DNA of 26,845 nt. Source: UBA6019 sp036564345 (GTDB taxonomy: Bacteria > Chloroflexota > Dormibacteria > Dormibacterales > Dormibacteraceae). Both the position numbers and the translations under genes were made by a program. How positions within the stretch are numbered: the first letter of the stretch is position 1; each line of letters starts with the position of its first letter. Below the pieces are notes generated by a model. It worked only from the letters and a program-made list of their open reading frames with translations, did no database searches and was not told the origin of the DNA. This document shows, piece after piece, positions 15,020-23,002 of the stretch. The stretch lies in NCBI GenBank assembly GCA_036564345.1, contig DATCOZ010000123.1, positions 1-26,845 of the forward strand, written 5' to 3'.

Positions 15020-15328
15020 TCAGAAGAGGACGCCGGCGAGCGTGCGGTAGCCGGTCATCGGATCTTCACCCGGTGCGACGAGCACTTGGACGGACACGTG
15101 GCCGGCGCCGGCAGTGAGGTGAGCGGCGAGTCCCGCTTTGATGCGTTCCGGGGCTCCATGAGGGACGAGAGCGTCAACGAGCCGGTCGCTGCCATCGGCG
15201 GCGACGTCCCCAGCAGTGAAGCCGTGGCGGAGCAGGTTGTCGACGTAGTTGCGCAGCTTGAGGTAGGGGTCTCACAAGAAGTCGCGGCCGATGGCGCGGG
15301 AATGGAGAACCGACTTTCGACGTCCTTT
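15020..15328 (-). pseudogene. C-terminal remnant of an LLM-class (F420-type) oxidoreductase
   Basis: Reading leftward to the TGA at 15020-15022, the translation ends with LKLRNYVDNLLRHGFTAGDV, then SDRLVDALVPHGAPERIKAG and HVSVQVL. This is the well-conserved C-terminal end of F420-dependent luciferase-like monooxygenases (N-Y-x-x-N-L-x-R-x-G-F, then G-S-D-R-L-V-D-A-L). Only about 100 residues remain of a family normally around 280-300, and an in-frame TGA at 15272-15274 breaks it further. No start codon or ribosome-binding site precedes it. The preceding codon in the same frame is the MFS transporter's TAA (15329-15331), so the fragment abuts that gene directly. It is most likely a deletion remnant. 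The upper boundary is approximate. Confidence 0.72.
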
Positions 15329-16555
15329 TTATCGTCCTGATCGCATGCCCTGGGCGGCTAGCGCTACGAGGCCAAGGGCGACGACACCAAGGCTGTAGAC
15401 CACCATTGTGGAGTGCAGGCCGAACAAGGTGCTGGCAAAGCCGGCGGCGAGGGCCGGGAGGCTGAAGGCCAGGTAGGCGATGACCAGGGCGACGGCGAGG
15501 AGCTCGCTCCGTTCGCTGGGCGCGGCGATGCGGGCCAGCGTCCCGAACGAGGCGAGGGCCGATGCGCCGAAGCCGACACCGGCTACAGCCGTCCCTGCGC
15601 CGGCCAGCGCAACGCTCTGCGCTTCCACTCCGGCGAGCGTCAACGCAGTCCCGGCAGAGAGCAGGATGGAGCTGATTCCCAAGACCCGATTGATCGGCCA
15701 ATTCCGCAGCAAGAAGGCGGTCAGAGCGCCCGTGCCGCAGAGCAGGGTTACCAGAAGGCCGCCGATGAGGTGGTTCCTCAGGCCGAAAATGCCGGCGGCG
15801 ACCGACGGACCGAGCGAGAGGTATAGCCCGCCAAGCGCCCAGCTCGCCAGGATGATCGGGACGATGGCATAAACGTCTGGCCGAAGACGGGCGGGCATGC
15901 CCAGTATTGGTATCAGTGACGCCATGGCACCCGGACGTCGTGCCGAAGTCTCAGGCATGCGGGCGACGACCACGCCCGCAAAGACCATCCCGGCCAACAG
16001 CAGGGCGAAGACGAGGTGCGTCGGGGCGGGTGCGAACTCGACGAGCGCACCGCAGCCAAGCGCTCCCAACGCCAGGCCACCGATTGGCGCGACGCCATTG
16101 ACAAGGCCGGCGCGGCCGCGCGACTGAGGCGGGTTGAGGTCGACCAGCGTGGCTCCGAGCGTCGAGAACGCCGCGCCGGTGGCGATCCCCTGCAAGGTGC
16201 GGGCGATGAGAAGGACCGTGACCTCACCCGCGACGATGAACAGGACGAAGGCCACAGCCTCCAGCGCGATCGCCGCAGCAAGTACTGGGCGGCGCCCGAT
16301 GTGATCGGAAAGGCCACCGAGAATGAGTAGCGAGCCGATCAGACCAAAGACGTACACCGCGAAGATGACGGTGAGCGTCGTATTCGAGAAGCCCCACTCC
16401 TTCTGGTAGACGACGTACAGCGGCGTCGGGGCACTCGCGGCCGCGGCGAAGAGCACAAAGATCACGGTGGTTGCCGCGAACGCGATCGGATACGAAAGGG
16501 CGCCGGGACGTCCGACCGGCGCCTTCCGCGGGTCGACCGTGGAGATGGCTCGCAT
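15329..16555 (-). CDS. MFS transporter
   Basis: This 408-residue major facilitator superfamily protein has 12 predicted helices. The loop after helix 2 shows GGLSDHIGRRPVL, the MFS signature, and helix 4 begins LLIARTLQGIATGAAFSTLG. This pattern is typical of drug/H+ antiporters or related exporters of the DHA1 type. The substrate is not predictable. The ATG at 16555 was chosen because the protein there starts with a short polar leader before helix 1 (GALSYPIAFAATTVIFVLFA). The open frame runs 100 codons further, but that extension is not family-like and would cross the divergent ligase promoter. No Shine-Dalgarno is seen. A 9-bp-arm palindrome lies 17-42 bp upstream. Confidence 0.88.
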   Translation of the reverse strand: MRAISTVDPRKAPVGRPGALSYPIAFAATTVIFVLFAAAASAPTPLYVVYQKEWGFSNTTLTVIFAVYVFGLIGSLLILGGLSDHIGRRPVLAAAIALEAVAFVLFIVAGEVTVLLIARTLQGIATGAAFSTLGATLVDLNPPQSRGRAGLVNGVAPIGGLALGALGCGALVEFAPAPTHLVFALLLAGMVFAGVVVARMPETSARRPGAMASLIPILGMPARLRPDVYAIVPIILASWALGGLYLSLGPSVAAGIFGLRNHLIGGLLVTLLCGTGALTAFLLRNWPINRVLGISSILLSAGTALTLAGVEAQSVALAGAGTAVAGVGFGASALASFGTLARIAAPSERSELLAVALVIAYLAFSLPALAAGFASTLFGLHSTMVVYSLGVVALGLVALAAQGMRSGR

Positions 16556-16571
16556 AACCGGTGGAACCTTG

Positions 16572-16597
16572 TCGCCGCGGTTTGTAGTCCGCGGCGA
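16572..16597. promoter_or_regulatory. palindrome in the MFS/ligase divergent region
   Basis: This perfect inverted repeat has 9-bp arms (TCGCCGCGG at 16572-16580 and its complement at 16589-16597) and an 8-bp spacer. It is placed 17 bp upstream of the MFS start codon and about 52 bp upstream of the ligase start. It may be an operator for a repressor of the exporter or a hairpin in its leader. No regulator gene is adjacent. Confidence 0.4.
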
Positions 16598-16649
16598 AAG
16601 CTGGTGAGGGACAGGCACCAATCTATGCTCGGTGTCTGAGCCGACTGCG

Positions 16650-18383
16650 ATGAAATTCACTGAACTCGCCGCGCACCTGGACCAGTTGGAGGCGACCAAC
16701 AGCCGGAACGAGCTCGTTCGGATCCTGGCCGAGGTGTACCGGGCCTGCTCGGCGGACGAGATCGGGCCAATCACATACCTGCTCCAGGGCAGGCTCGCAC
16801 CCTTCTTCGAGCCCGTCGAGATCGGTCTCGCGGAGAGGCTGCTGATCACCGCCATCTCTACCGCCTATGGCGTCCCGAAGGAGGAGGTGAGCAGGTTCTA
16901 CAAGCAGGCCGGCGACCTCGGCGTCACCGCGGAGCGCCTGGCGCCGGTCGTTTCGCGCGAGTCACCCTCGGTCGTCGAGGTGCACCAGCGCCTGCTCGAC
17001 ATCGCACGTGCGGGCGGCGCCGGCAGCCTGCAGAAGAAGCTCGACCTCTTCACCGGCCTGCTCGCCGAACTCGACGCGGCTTCGGCCAAACACCTCGTGA
17101 GGATCACGCTCGGCAAGATGCGTCTCGGTATTGGTCACCCCACCGTCCTTGACGCCCTGTCCTTTGCCAAGCGAGGAGACAAGTCGCTCCGACCGGTCCT
17201 GGAGGGCGCCTACAACCGGACCTCCGACCTCGGACTGATCGCCCGGACGCTCTGGGATAGCGGCGAGGCCGGCCTCGAGGCGCTGAAGGTCAAGGCCGGG
17301 CACCCGATCCGCCCCCAGCTCGCGGAGCGCCTTCCCAACCCGGAGGCGGTCATCAAAAAGCTGGGGACGGTGGGCGTGCAGCCGAAGTACGACGGCTTCC
17401 GCGTCCAGATCCACAAGGCCGCGGGCCAGGTGAGCATCTTCTCGAGAAACCTCGAATCGATGACGGAGATGTTCCCGGAGCTGGTCGCGGCGGCCGCCGC
17501 CCTCAACGTCGAGAGCGTCATCCTCGACGGGGAGGCGATCGCCTACAACCCCGAGTCGGAGGAGTACGTTCCCTTCCAGGAGACGACCGCGCGCCGCCGG
17601 AAGGAAGGCATCGAGGAGTTCGCGGCCCGGGCACCCCTGCGTGCGTTCGTCTTCGACGTGATGTACCGCGACGGGACGGACCTGACGCCACTGCCTTACG
17701 CGCGCCGGTTCGAGATCGCTTCCGAACTGCTGATCGGGTCGGACACCTTGGTGACGGCGCCGCTGACCGAGACGGACTCCGCCGAGGTCCTGACCCGGGA
17801 GCTGCTCGACAACATCAGCCGGGGCCTGGAGGGAGTCGTGGCCAAGCGGCTCGACTCCCCCTACCAGGCGGGCGCCCGCAACTTCAACTGGGTAAAGCTG
17901 AAGCGGAACACGAGCGGCCAGCTGAACGACACGATCGACGTCGTCCTGCTCGGCTACTACCGCGGCAAGGGCAAGCGGGCCGAGTTCGGCGCGGGCGCCC
18001 TGCTCGCCGGCGTGTACGACAGCGATCGGGACGAGTTCGGCACCATCAGCAAGCTGGGGACCGGGCTGGCCGACGAGGGCTGGAGAGAGTTACACAAGCG
18101 GCTGGCCGGCCTGGAGGTCGCGGAGAGGCCGGCCCGAGTCAACTCGATCCTCGTGCCCGACGCCTGGCTGGAGCCGGCGATCGTGGTGGAGGTGCTGGCC
18201 GACGAGATCACCCCAAGCCCGCGTCACACGGCGGGTATGACCGGGGACCGGCCGGGGTTCGCGCTGCGCTTCCCGCGGATCATCTCCTTCCGCACCGAGG
18301 ACAAGAAGCCCGAGGACGCCACCACCGTCCGCGAGATCCGGGAGATGTTCGAGCAGCAGCACGGCGGGGGCAAAGCCCCTTAG
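16650..18383 (+). CDS. ATP-dependent DNA ligase, archaeal/LigB type
   Basis: The 577-residue protein joins DNA nicks using ATP. The N-terminal DNA-binding domain (about 1-215) starts MKFTELAAHLDQLEATNSRN and has ITYLLQGRLAPFFEP, as in archaeal-type ligases. The adenylation domain has motif I PKYDGFRVQ with nucleophile K246, motif III RAFVFDVMYRDG, motif IV LEGVVAKRLD and motif V NWVKLKR. An OB-fold follows with the C-terminal motif GFALRFPRIISFRTEDK. The length and order match LigB-type enzymes, which in bacteria supplement NAD-dependent LigA, so a role in repair is likely. The start is set at the ATG at 16650 by family similarity. A GTG at 16632 would add six residues. Neither has a ribosome-binding site. 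TATGCT at 16624-16629 could be a -10. Confidence 0.93.
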   Translation: MKFTELAAHLDQLEATNSRNELVRILAEVYRACSADEIGPITYLLQGRLAPFFEPVEIGLAERLLITAISTAYGVPKEEVSRFYKQAGDLGVTAERLAPVVSRESPSVVEVHQRLLDIARAGGAGSLQKKLDLFTGLLAELDAASAKHLVRITLGKMRLGIGHPTVLDALSFAKRGDKSLRPVLEGAYNRTSDLGLIARTLWDSGEAGLEALKVKAGHPIRPQLAERLPNPEAVIKKLGTVGVQPKYDGFRVQIHKAAGQVSIFSRNLESMTEMFPELVAAAAALNVESVILDGEAIAYNPESEEYVPFQETTARRRKEGIEEFAARAPLRAFVFDVMYRDGTDLTPLPYARRFEIASELLIGSDTLVTAPLTETDSAEVLTRELLDNISRGLEGVVAKRLDSPYQAGARNFNWVKLKRNTSGQLNDTIDVVLLGYYRGKGKRAEFGAGALLAGVYDSDRDEFGTISKLGTGLADEGWRELHKRLAGLEVAERPARVNSILVPDAWLEPAIVVEVLADEITPSPRHTAGMTGDRPGFALRFPRIISFRTEDKKPEDATTVREIREMFEQQHGGGKAP

Positions 18384-18401
18384 CCTGAACAGGTGTCAAG
18401 A

Positions 18402-18428
18402 TCTCTCCCCCACCTGGTGGGGGAGAGA
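18402..18428. terminator. stem-loop between the convergent ligase and hydrolase genes
   Basis: A perfect inverted repeat has 12-bp arms (TCTCTCCCCCAC at 18402-18413 and its complement at 18417-18428) and a 3-nt loop. It lies 18 bp after the ligase stop and 24 bp from the stop of the opposing hydrolase gene. No T-run follows on either strand. It probably acts as a bidirectional transcription barrier or mRNA end stabiliser. Confidence 0.68.
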
Positions 18429-18452
18429 CAACTGGCAGCCCGGTGACCGAAG

Positions 18453-19388
18453 CTAGAGCCTGACCGCCATCGGCCGGTGGAAGGAGGCGACGTGCCGCGC
18501 TGTTGCGTCGAGATCGTCGAGCCAGGGTTCATGGCCGCCGGGGACCAATTCGAATCGACAATCGGGAATGAGCGCCGCGCGCTGCCTGACCTCCGCGATG
18601 GGCGGGACGCCTTGCTCGTCGCGGCCCCAGACGACGAGGACCGGTGGCTGGATCCGGGCCAGCTCGTCAGACCGGAGGACGTAGCGTTGAGGCTCGGCAT
18701 CCAAACCCCGGAACATCTCGCGCAGGTAGGTCGAAACCGTCCTTCCGAACCCTGGCTGGCGGGTTCCAAGGTAGGTGGCCCGGATCAGCTCCTCCGGTGC
18801 GGCTTCGACGGCGCGGGGTCCGATTGTGCCGGCCAGGATCTGGCGATACATCCCCGGAGCTTTCGGCATCGAGAGCATCAGTCGCCCGATCCCGGGTCGA
18901 GCGAGCATTCTCAGACCCGCGAGCCGGTTGCCGAACGCCACTGCGGGCGTCCCGATGGCGACCAACGAGCGGACGCGCTCGGGCGCGTCGAGCGCAAGCC
19001 ACATCCCGATCATCGCGCCCTGGGAATGGCCGACCACGTGAGCGGACTCGAGCCCAAGCGCATCCAGGCAACTGGTCAGCATCTCCGTGTACCAGCGGCG
19101 CAGGTCGACTCCCGTATAGTCGGCGCCTTCGGAGCCGCCGTGCCCCGGCATATCGATCGCGATGCAGCGATGTGAAGGTAGTTGGGCGATCAGCGAGGCC
19201 CAGTGGGCGGTACAGAGGCTGAAGCCGTGAAGGAAGAGCGCGGGTTCGCCCTCGCCCACCTCGACGACGCGCAGAGTGATCTCCGGGCTCCGCAGTTGGA
19301 GCCGGCGGACTCGCGGCGTCAACGACCAGCCGCCGAAGACCTTGGCCTCCGCCGCTAAGAACCCCGGGACGGCTTCTCGCTCCCTCAT
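18453..19388 (-). CDS. alpha/beta hydrolase
   Basis: The 311-residue protein is an alpha/beta-fold hydrolase with the full triad in view: nucleophile S122 in GHSQG, D257 in VVWGRDEQG and H286 in VPGGHEPW. The oxyanion motif is LHGF (about 53-56). A cap region lies between about 145 and 235. Such enzymes are esterases, epoxide hydrolases, haloperoxidases or C-C hydrolases, and the sequence does not decide which. The start ATG (19388) overlaps the stop of the TetR gene by 4 bp (ATGA), so the two are co-translated from one message under the palindrome at 20065-20101. The pair therefore looks like a self-regulated detoxification or catabolic unit. Confidence 0.88.
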   Translation of the reverse strand: MREREAVPGFLAAEAKVFGGWSLTPRVRRLQLRSPEITLRVVEVGEGEPALFLHGFSLCTAHWASLIAQLPSHRCIAIDMPGHGGSEGADYTGVDLRRWYTEMLTSCLDALGLESAHVVGHSQGAMIGMWLALDAPERVRSLVAIGTPAVAFGNRLAGLRMLARPGIGRLMLSMPKAPGMYRQILAGTIGPRAVEAAPEELIRATYLGTRQPGFGRTVSTYLREMFRGLDAEPQRYVLRSDELARIQPPVLVVWGRDEQGVPPIAEVRQRAALIPDCRFELVPGGHEPWLDDLDATARHVASFHRPMAVRL

Positions 19389-20047
19389 CTCTGCGGCCCC
19401 TCACCGGCGGCGCCGGCCGTTGGATCCAGAAGCGTCTTGATCAACGTGTCCTCTAACCACAGCTCGTACCGAGACGGGGTCCAGCGACGTCCCACGACAA
19501 GTTGGTGGTAGAGGTCGGTGCCGGTCAACGCCCAGACGCTTGCCAGGGCATCGGCGGGCGAGATGCCTTCTCGCAGCCTCGGGCTGGTCCGCAACACTGA
19601 CGAGAGCGTGCTGCGGATCTGCTCGAAACGGAGATCCTCAATCTTCTGATACTCCGCCAAGAGCGCCGGGTCGCCTGATTCGCGCATGAAGCGGACGATC
19701 GCCGCGAACCGCTCGTTCAGCCGGCGCGCCATTCGAGCGCCTATGCCCAGGCTGCTCACGAGGTCGCCCGACGCGCGCACCTGTGCCATCAATTGATCGA
19801 TACCCTCGGTGTCGAAACTGGACCAGACGATGGCCATGGCGATGGCGAGCTTTGTGCCGAACACGGCATAGACCGTCTGGTACGCGACTCCGGCTTCATC
19901 GGCGATGTCCTCGACGGTGACGCCGCGATAACCCTCGCCGGCGAAGAGCCGGCTGGCCGCGTCAAGGATGCGACCTCGGGTGACCTGGGCCTGCTCGCGC
20001 CGCAGCGAGCTGTTGTAAACCCGCCGCCCGCCCACCGTGCTCACCAT
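19385..20047 (-). CDS. TetR-family transcriptional regulator
   Basis: The 220-residue protein has an N-terminal TetR helix-turn-helix at about residues 22-66 (RGRILDAASRLFAGEGYRGV, then VEDIADEAGVAYQTVYAVFG). A helical ligand-binding domain follows, with LVVGRRWTPSRYELWLEDTL near the end. The family represses neighbouring genes and releases DNA on binding a small ligand. It is the first gene of a two-gene unit with the alpha/beta hydrolase (4-bp overlap). AAGGA directly precedes the ATG at 20047, too close to act well for that codon, so the true start may be one of the GTG codons just inside (residue 2 or 5). The 37-bp palindrome 18 bp upstream is its probable operator. Confidence 0.9.
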   Translation of the reverse strand: MVSTVGGRRVYNSSLRREQAQVTRGRILDAASRLFAGEGYRGVTVEDIADEAGVAYQTVYAVFGTKLAIAMAIVWSSFDTEGIDQLMAQVRASGDLVSSLGIGARMARRLNERFAAIVRFMRESGDPALLAEYQKIEDLRFEQIRSTLSSVLRTSPRLREGISPADALASVWALTGTDLYHQLVVGRRWTPSRYELWLEDTLIKTLLDPTAGAAGEGPQR

Positions 20048-20064
20048 TCCTTGGCTAGAGTAGC

Positions 20065-20101
20065 ACGCTATCGATTAGAGGTTGACTCTATCAGATAGCG
20101 T
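20065..20101. promoter_or_regulatory. 37-bp composite palindrome, likely TetR operator
   Basis: Outer arms ACGCTATC (20065-20072) and GATAGCGT (20094-20101), and inner arms TAGAG (20076-20080) and CTCTA (20086-20090), share one dyad axis at 20083. Thirteen of the 16 positions per half-site outside the 5-bp centre are matched. It lies 18 bp upstream of the TetR start codon, where a repressor would block transcription of the TetR-hydrolase unit. It also separates this unit from the stop of the upstream LAL gene. Confidence 0.65.
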
Positions 20102-20142
20102 TCATTGTCTCGAGGTGGGAACGGCGCTGGCTCGTGAGCCTC

Positions 20143-22890
20143 TCAGCTGAGACCGAGCGCCGTCGCGAGCTCTTCGCGCGACCGGATCTCGAGCTTGTCG
20201 TAGACGCTGTGCAGGTGGTACTCGATGGTCTTCGGGCTCAGGTAGAGCTTGGCCGCAGCCTCGCGCGTCGTCCGGCCCTCGGCGATCGCGAGGGCGACCT
20301 GCAGCTCTTGTGGCGTAAGCGTCAGGCGGTGGCTGTCGTCCCGCGGGCGGGCGGTCTCCCCGCTCGCGCGCAGCTCGGCCAGGGCTCGGTCCGCCCACGG
20401 AGCGGCGCCCAGGCGTTCGAAGCTGCGGAGCGCCGCGCGGAGCTGACGCCGCGCCTCGACCCGGTGTCGCGCGCGTCGTAGGCGCTCGCCGAAGAAGAGC
20501 TCCGTCCGGGCACGCTCGAAGGTGTCCGGCGTCTGGGCGTGAAATCCCAGGGCGGTCGCGAACGCGTTGCTGATCTCATCGTCGGGGACAAGCAGGGCCC
20601 GCGCCCGCGCCGAGCGAGCGAGCGCGAACGGCTGGCCCTTGGCCTCGGCGATCGGTGCGTAATCGTCGAGAGCCTGCCGGGCCTCCTCGTGCCGGCCGAG
20701 GCGCAGGTACGCGTCGACGAGGTCGGGCGCGGGCGCAAGATCCGGGTCGCTGATCCCTGCCCTCACCATTTCGGCGCTGCATTCGAGAAGGTGCTCGAGG
20801 GCCTTCTGGGGCCGGCCCAGACCCAGCTCGAGCTGTCCCAGCGCGGTCAGCGACCAGGCCTTGATGAAGCCCATGTCGTGCCTCTCCGCCAGCTCCAGCG
20901 CCAGGCCCGCATGATCGCGTGACTCCTGCTCCCTACCCTCGTACGCGTCGAGCCAGGCGAGGCCGGCCACGCTGCTGGCCTGCCAGATCGACTGGGTCGT
21001 GTCGGCCGCCACGCGTGCTCCTTCCTCATAGTGGGCGCGCGCCACCGACCAGCGCTCGGTGGTCGTCGCCGCATCGCGTCCGAGGAAGAAGAGGAGCATC
21101 GGCAAGGCACCTGTCGGTGCGTTCTCGCGGGCCAGAACCAGGGCCCGCTCGAGGAGCTCGCGACCTGCCTGAGCCTCTCTCAGAAAGGTGCCCGCTATCG
21201 CCGCGGCCAGCAGGAGCAGGGAATCCATGCGCTCGGCCGGCACTGCCGCGAAGAGCGAAACGCCCTGGCGCATGTGCGCCGGACCATCCGCCCCAGAGGC
21301 AGCCAGAATGGCATGCGTCCCATAGGCGACGTGGGCAAGGGCCTGGAACTCCGGGGGATCGTCGATACCGGTCAGCTCCAGTGCCAACCGGGCGGCAGCG
21401 AGACGCTTCTCCGGGTGGCCAAAACCGTAGGCGCTGATGCAGGCGTCGCCGAGCAGCCGGATCGCCTTCAGCCGGTCGCGGTCCTTGATCGCCGTCGCGG
21501 CCGCAACAAGGATCTGCTGACCACCATCCACATCGCCCTGCCGGATCGCGATGTGGCCGAGCAGGGCTTCAATATCGCAGCGCAGGTCGACGCCCTCCGC
21601 CATGGTCGCCGCCTGCTCGAGCAACCTGACCGCCTGCTCCGCCTGGCCGGCAAGCCAGGCGCACGAAGCGCCGCCGGCCAGCCTCCGCGAGCGGAGCTCG
21701 CCCTCCTCGGAGAGCCGGGCAGCCTCCTCGAACGCGGCAGCGGCCGCCGCGTAAGCCGTGCGCTGACGAGCCCTTGCTCCAGCCTCTTCCATGGCCGCGG
21801 CCGCGGCTGGGTCCCGGCCGGCAGCGGCCGCGGCGCGGTGCCAGGCCTGGCGGTCGGCGTCATCCGGATCCGTCATCACGTCCGCGAGGGCGCGATGGGC
21901 CGCCCGGCGATCCGCTGGCGACGCCGCGTGGTAGATCGCCGCTCGGGCCAGGGGGTGCACGAACTCGAGGCGCCCGTGCCGGAAGAGGACCAGCCCGGCC
22001 GCAGCCTCGGCCTCCTCCACCGACCCGACCCGGAGGCCAAGGTTCACGGCAGCGAGGGCGACATGCTCAGGGTCGGCGGTGCCAAGCGCGGAGAGCAGCA
22101 GGAGTGCGCGCCGAGCATCATCGGACAGCGTCGAGGCGCGACGCAGATAGGCGCGCTCGACGCTGGTCGAGATCGGCAGCAGCGTGTCGGCCACCGTCGG
22201 CTTCAGGCGCGCCCCCTCCGCGCCCAGCTCGAGCAGGGCCAGCGGATTGCCGGCGGTCGCCGCCACCACCCAGGCGGCCACGTCGGGGGCGATGGTCTCG
22301 GCGCCGCCACGCCGGAGGAGCGCCTCGGCCGACGCGGCGTCCAGTCCTTCGAGAAGCATGACGGGAAGAACCGCGGCCGGGAACGGCGAGGCCTCGCCGG
22401 TGCGGAGGGCCACCAGGAGCGCAATCGCGTCGGCGGCCAGCCTTCGCGCCGCAAAGGCGAGGGCTTCGGCTGATGCGCCGTCCAGCCAATGGGCGTCGTC
22501 GACCACCACCAGCAGAGGCTTCTGCTCCGCGAACGTCGTGATGAGGCCAAGAGTCGCCGCGCCGATGACGAGGCGGTCGGCCTCGATCCGTTCGCCGAGG
22601 CCAAGCGAGGAGCGCAGGGCGGCCGCCTGGGCAGCGGGCAGGCGGTCCAGCAGCCCGAAGGCCGGCAGGAGCAGCTCGTGCAGTCCCGAATAGGGCACGT
22701 CGGCCTCGAACTGGACGCCGCGGGCGGACAGCACCGACATATCGCCGGCCGCCTGGATCGCGTGGGTCAGCAGCTCGGTCTTGCCGATGCCAGGCTCGCC
22801 GTGGATCAGCAGCGCCGAGCCGCGCCCGAGCCGCGCCTCCGCCAGCGCCTGTTCGATCCGCGCCAGCTCCAGGGTGCGGCCCAGCAGCAC
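20143..22890 (-). CDS. large LuxR-type regulator with AAA ATPase domain (LAL/MalT-like)
   Basis: This 915-residue regulator has three parts. An N-terminal AAA/STAND ATPase domain carries Walker A GEPGIGKT (31-38) and Walker B LLVVVDDAHWLD (126-137), preceded by the usual LLGRTLELARIEQAL. A long helical middle region of about 500 residues resembles TPR/MalT repeats. A C-terminal LuxR helix-turn-helix (about 855-912) reads LTPQELQVALAIAEGRTTRE, then LYLSPKTIEYHLHSVYDKL. LAL regulators act as ATP-dependent activators of catabolic or antibiotic gene sets. The GTG at 22890 is the only start before an in-frame stop a few codons upstream, and no Shine-Dalgarno is present. It diverges from the methyltransferase gene across 112 bp, so that gene and the following fusion gene are its likely targets. 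Confidence 0.9.
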   Translation of the reverse strand: MLLGRTLELARIEQALAEARLGRGSALLIHGEPGIGKTELLTHAIQAAGDMSVLSARGVQFEADVPYSGLHELLLPAFGLLDRLPAAQAAALRSSLGLGERIEADRLVIGAATLGLITTFAEQKPLLVVVDDAHWLDGASAEALAFAARRLAADAIALLVALRTGEASPFPAAVLPVMLLEGLDAASAEALLRRGGAETIAPDVAAWVVAATAGNPLALLELGAEGARLKPTVADTLLPISTSVERAYLRRASTLSDDARRALLLLSALGTADPEHVALAAVNLGLRVGSVEEAEAAAGLVLFRHGRLEFVHPLARAAIYHAASPADRRAAHRALADVMTDPDDADRQAWHRAAAAAGRDPAAAAAMEEAGARARQRTAYAAAAAAFEEAARLSEEGELRSRRLAGGASCAWLAGQAEQAVRLLEQAATMAEGVDLRCDIEALLGHIAIRQGDVDGGQQILVAAATAIKDRDRLKAIRLLGDACISAYGFGHPEKRLAAARLALELTGIDDPPEFQALAHVAYGTHAILAASGADGPAHMRQGVSLFAAVPAERMDSLLLLAAAIAGTFLREAQAGRELLERALVLARENAPTGALPMLLFFLGRDAATTTERWSVARAHYEEGARVAADTTQSIWQASSVAGLAWLDAYEGREQESRDHAGLALELAERHDMGFIKAWSLTALGQLELGLGRPQKALEHLLECSAEMVRAGISDPDLAPAPDLVDAYLRLGRHEEARQALDDYAPIAEAKGQPFALARSARARALLVPDDEISNAFATALGFHAQTPDTFERARTELFFGERLRRARHRVEARRQLRAALRSFERLGAAPWADRALAELRASGETARPRDDSHRLTLTPQELQVALAIAEGRTTREAAAKLYLSPKTIEYHLHSVYDKLEIRSREELATALGLS

Positions 22891-23002
22891 CAGCCAAGGA
22901 TGTCATGGACTCCGGCGCCCGAACGCTTAGGGGGGTGCCCTGATGCGATGCCGTCGAGGTGTGCATAGCTTGGGGGGCATCCCAAACTCAGGAGGTGCCG
23001 AA
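22891..23002. promoter_or_regulatory. divergent upstream region of LAL regulator and methyltransferase
   Basis: No gene lies in this stretch. It carries the AGGAGG ribosome-binding site of the methyltransferase (22990-22995) and two similar blocks, CTTAGGGGGGTGCCC around 22926 and CTTGGGGGGCATCCC around 22972. The second of these contains a short TTGGG/CCCAA inverted repeat. These may be binding sites for the LAL regulator, but the match is loose. Confidence 0.3.
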
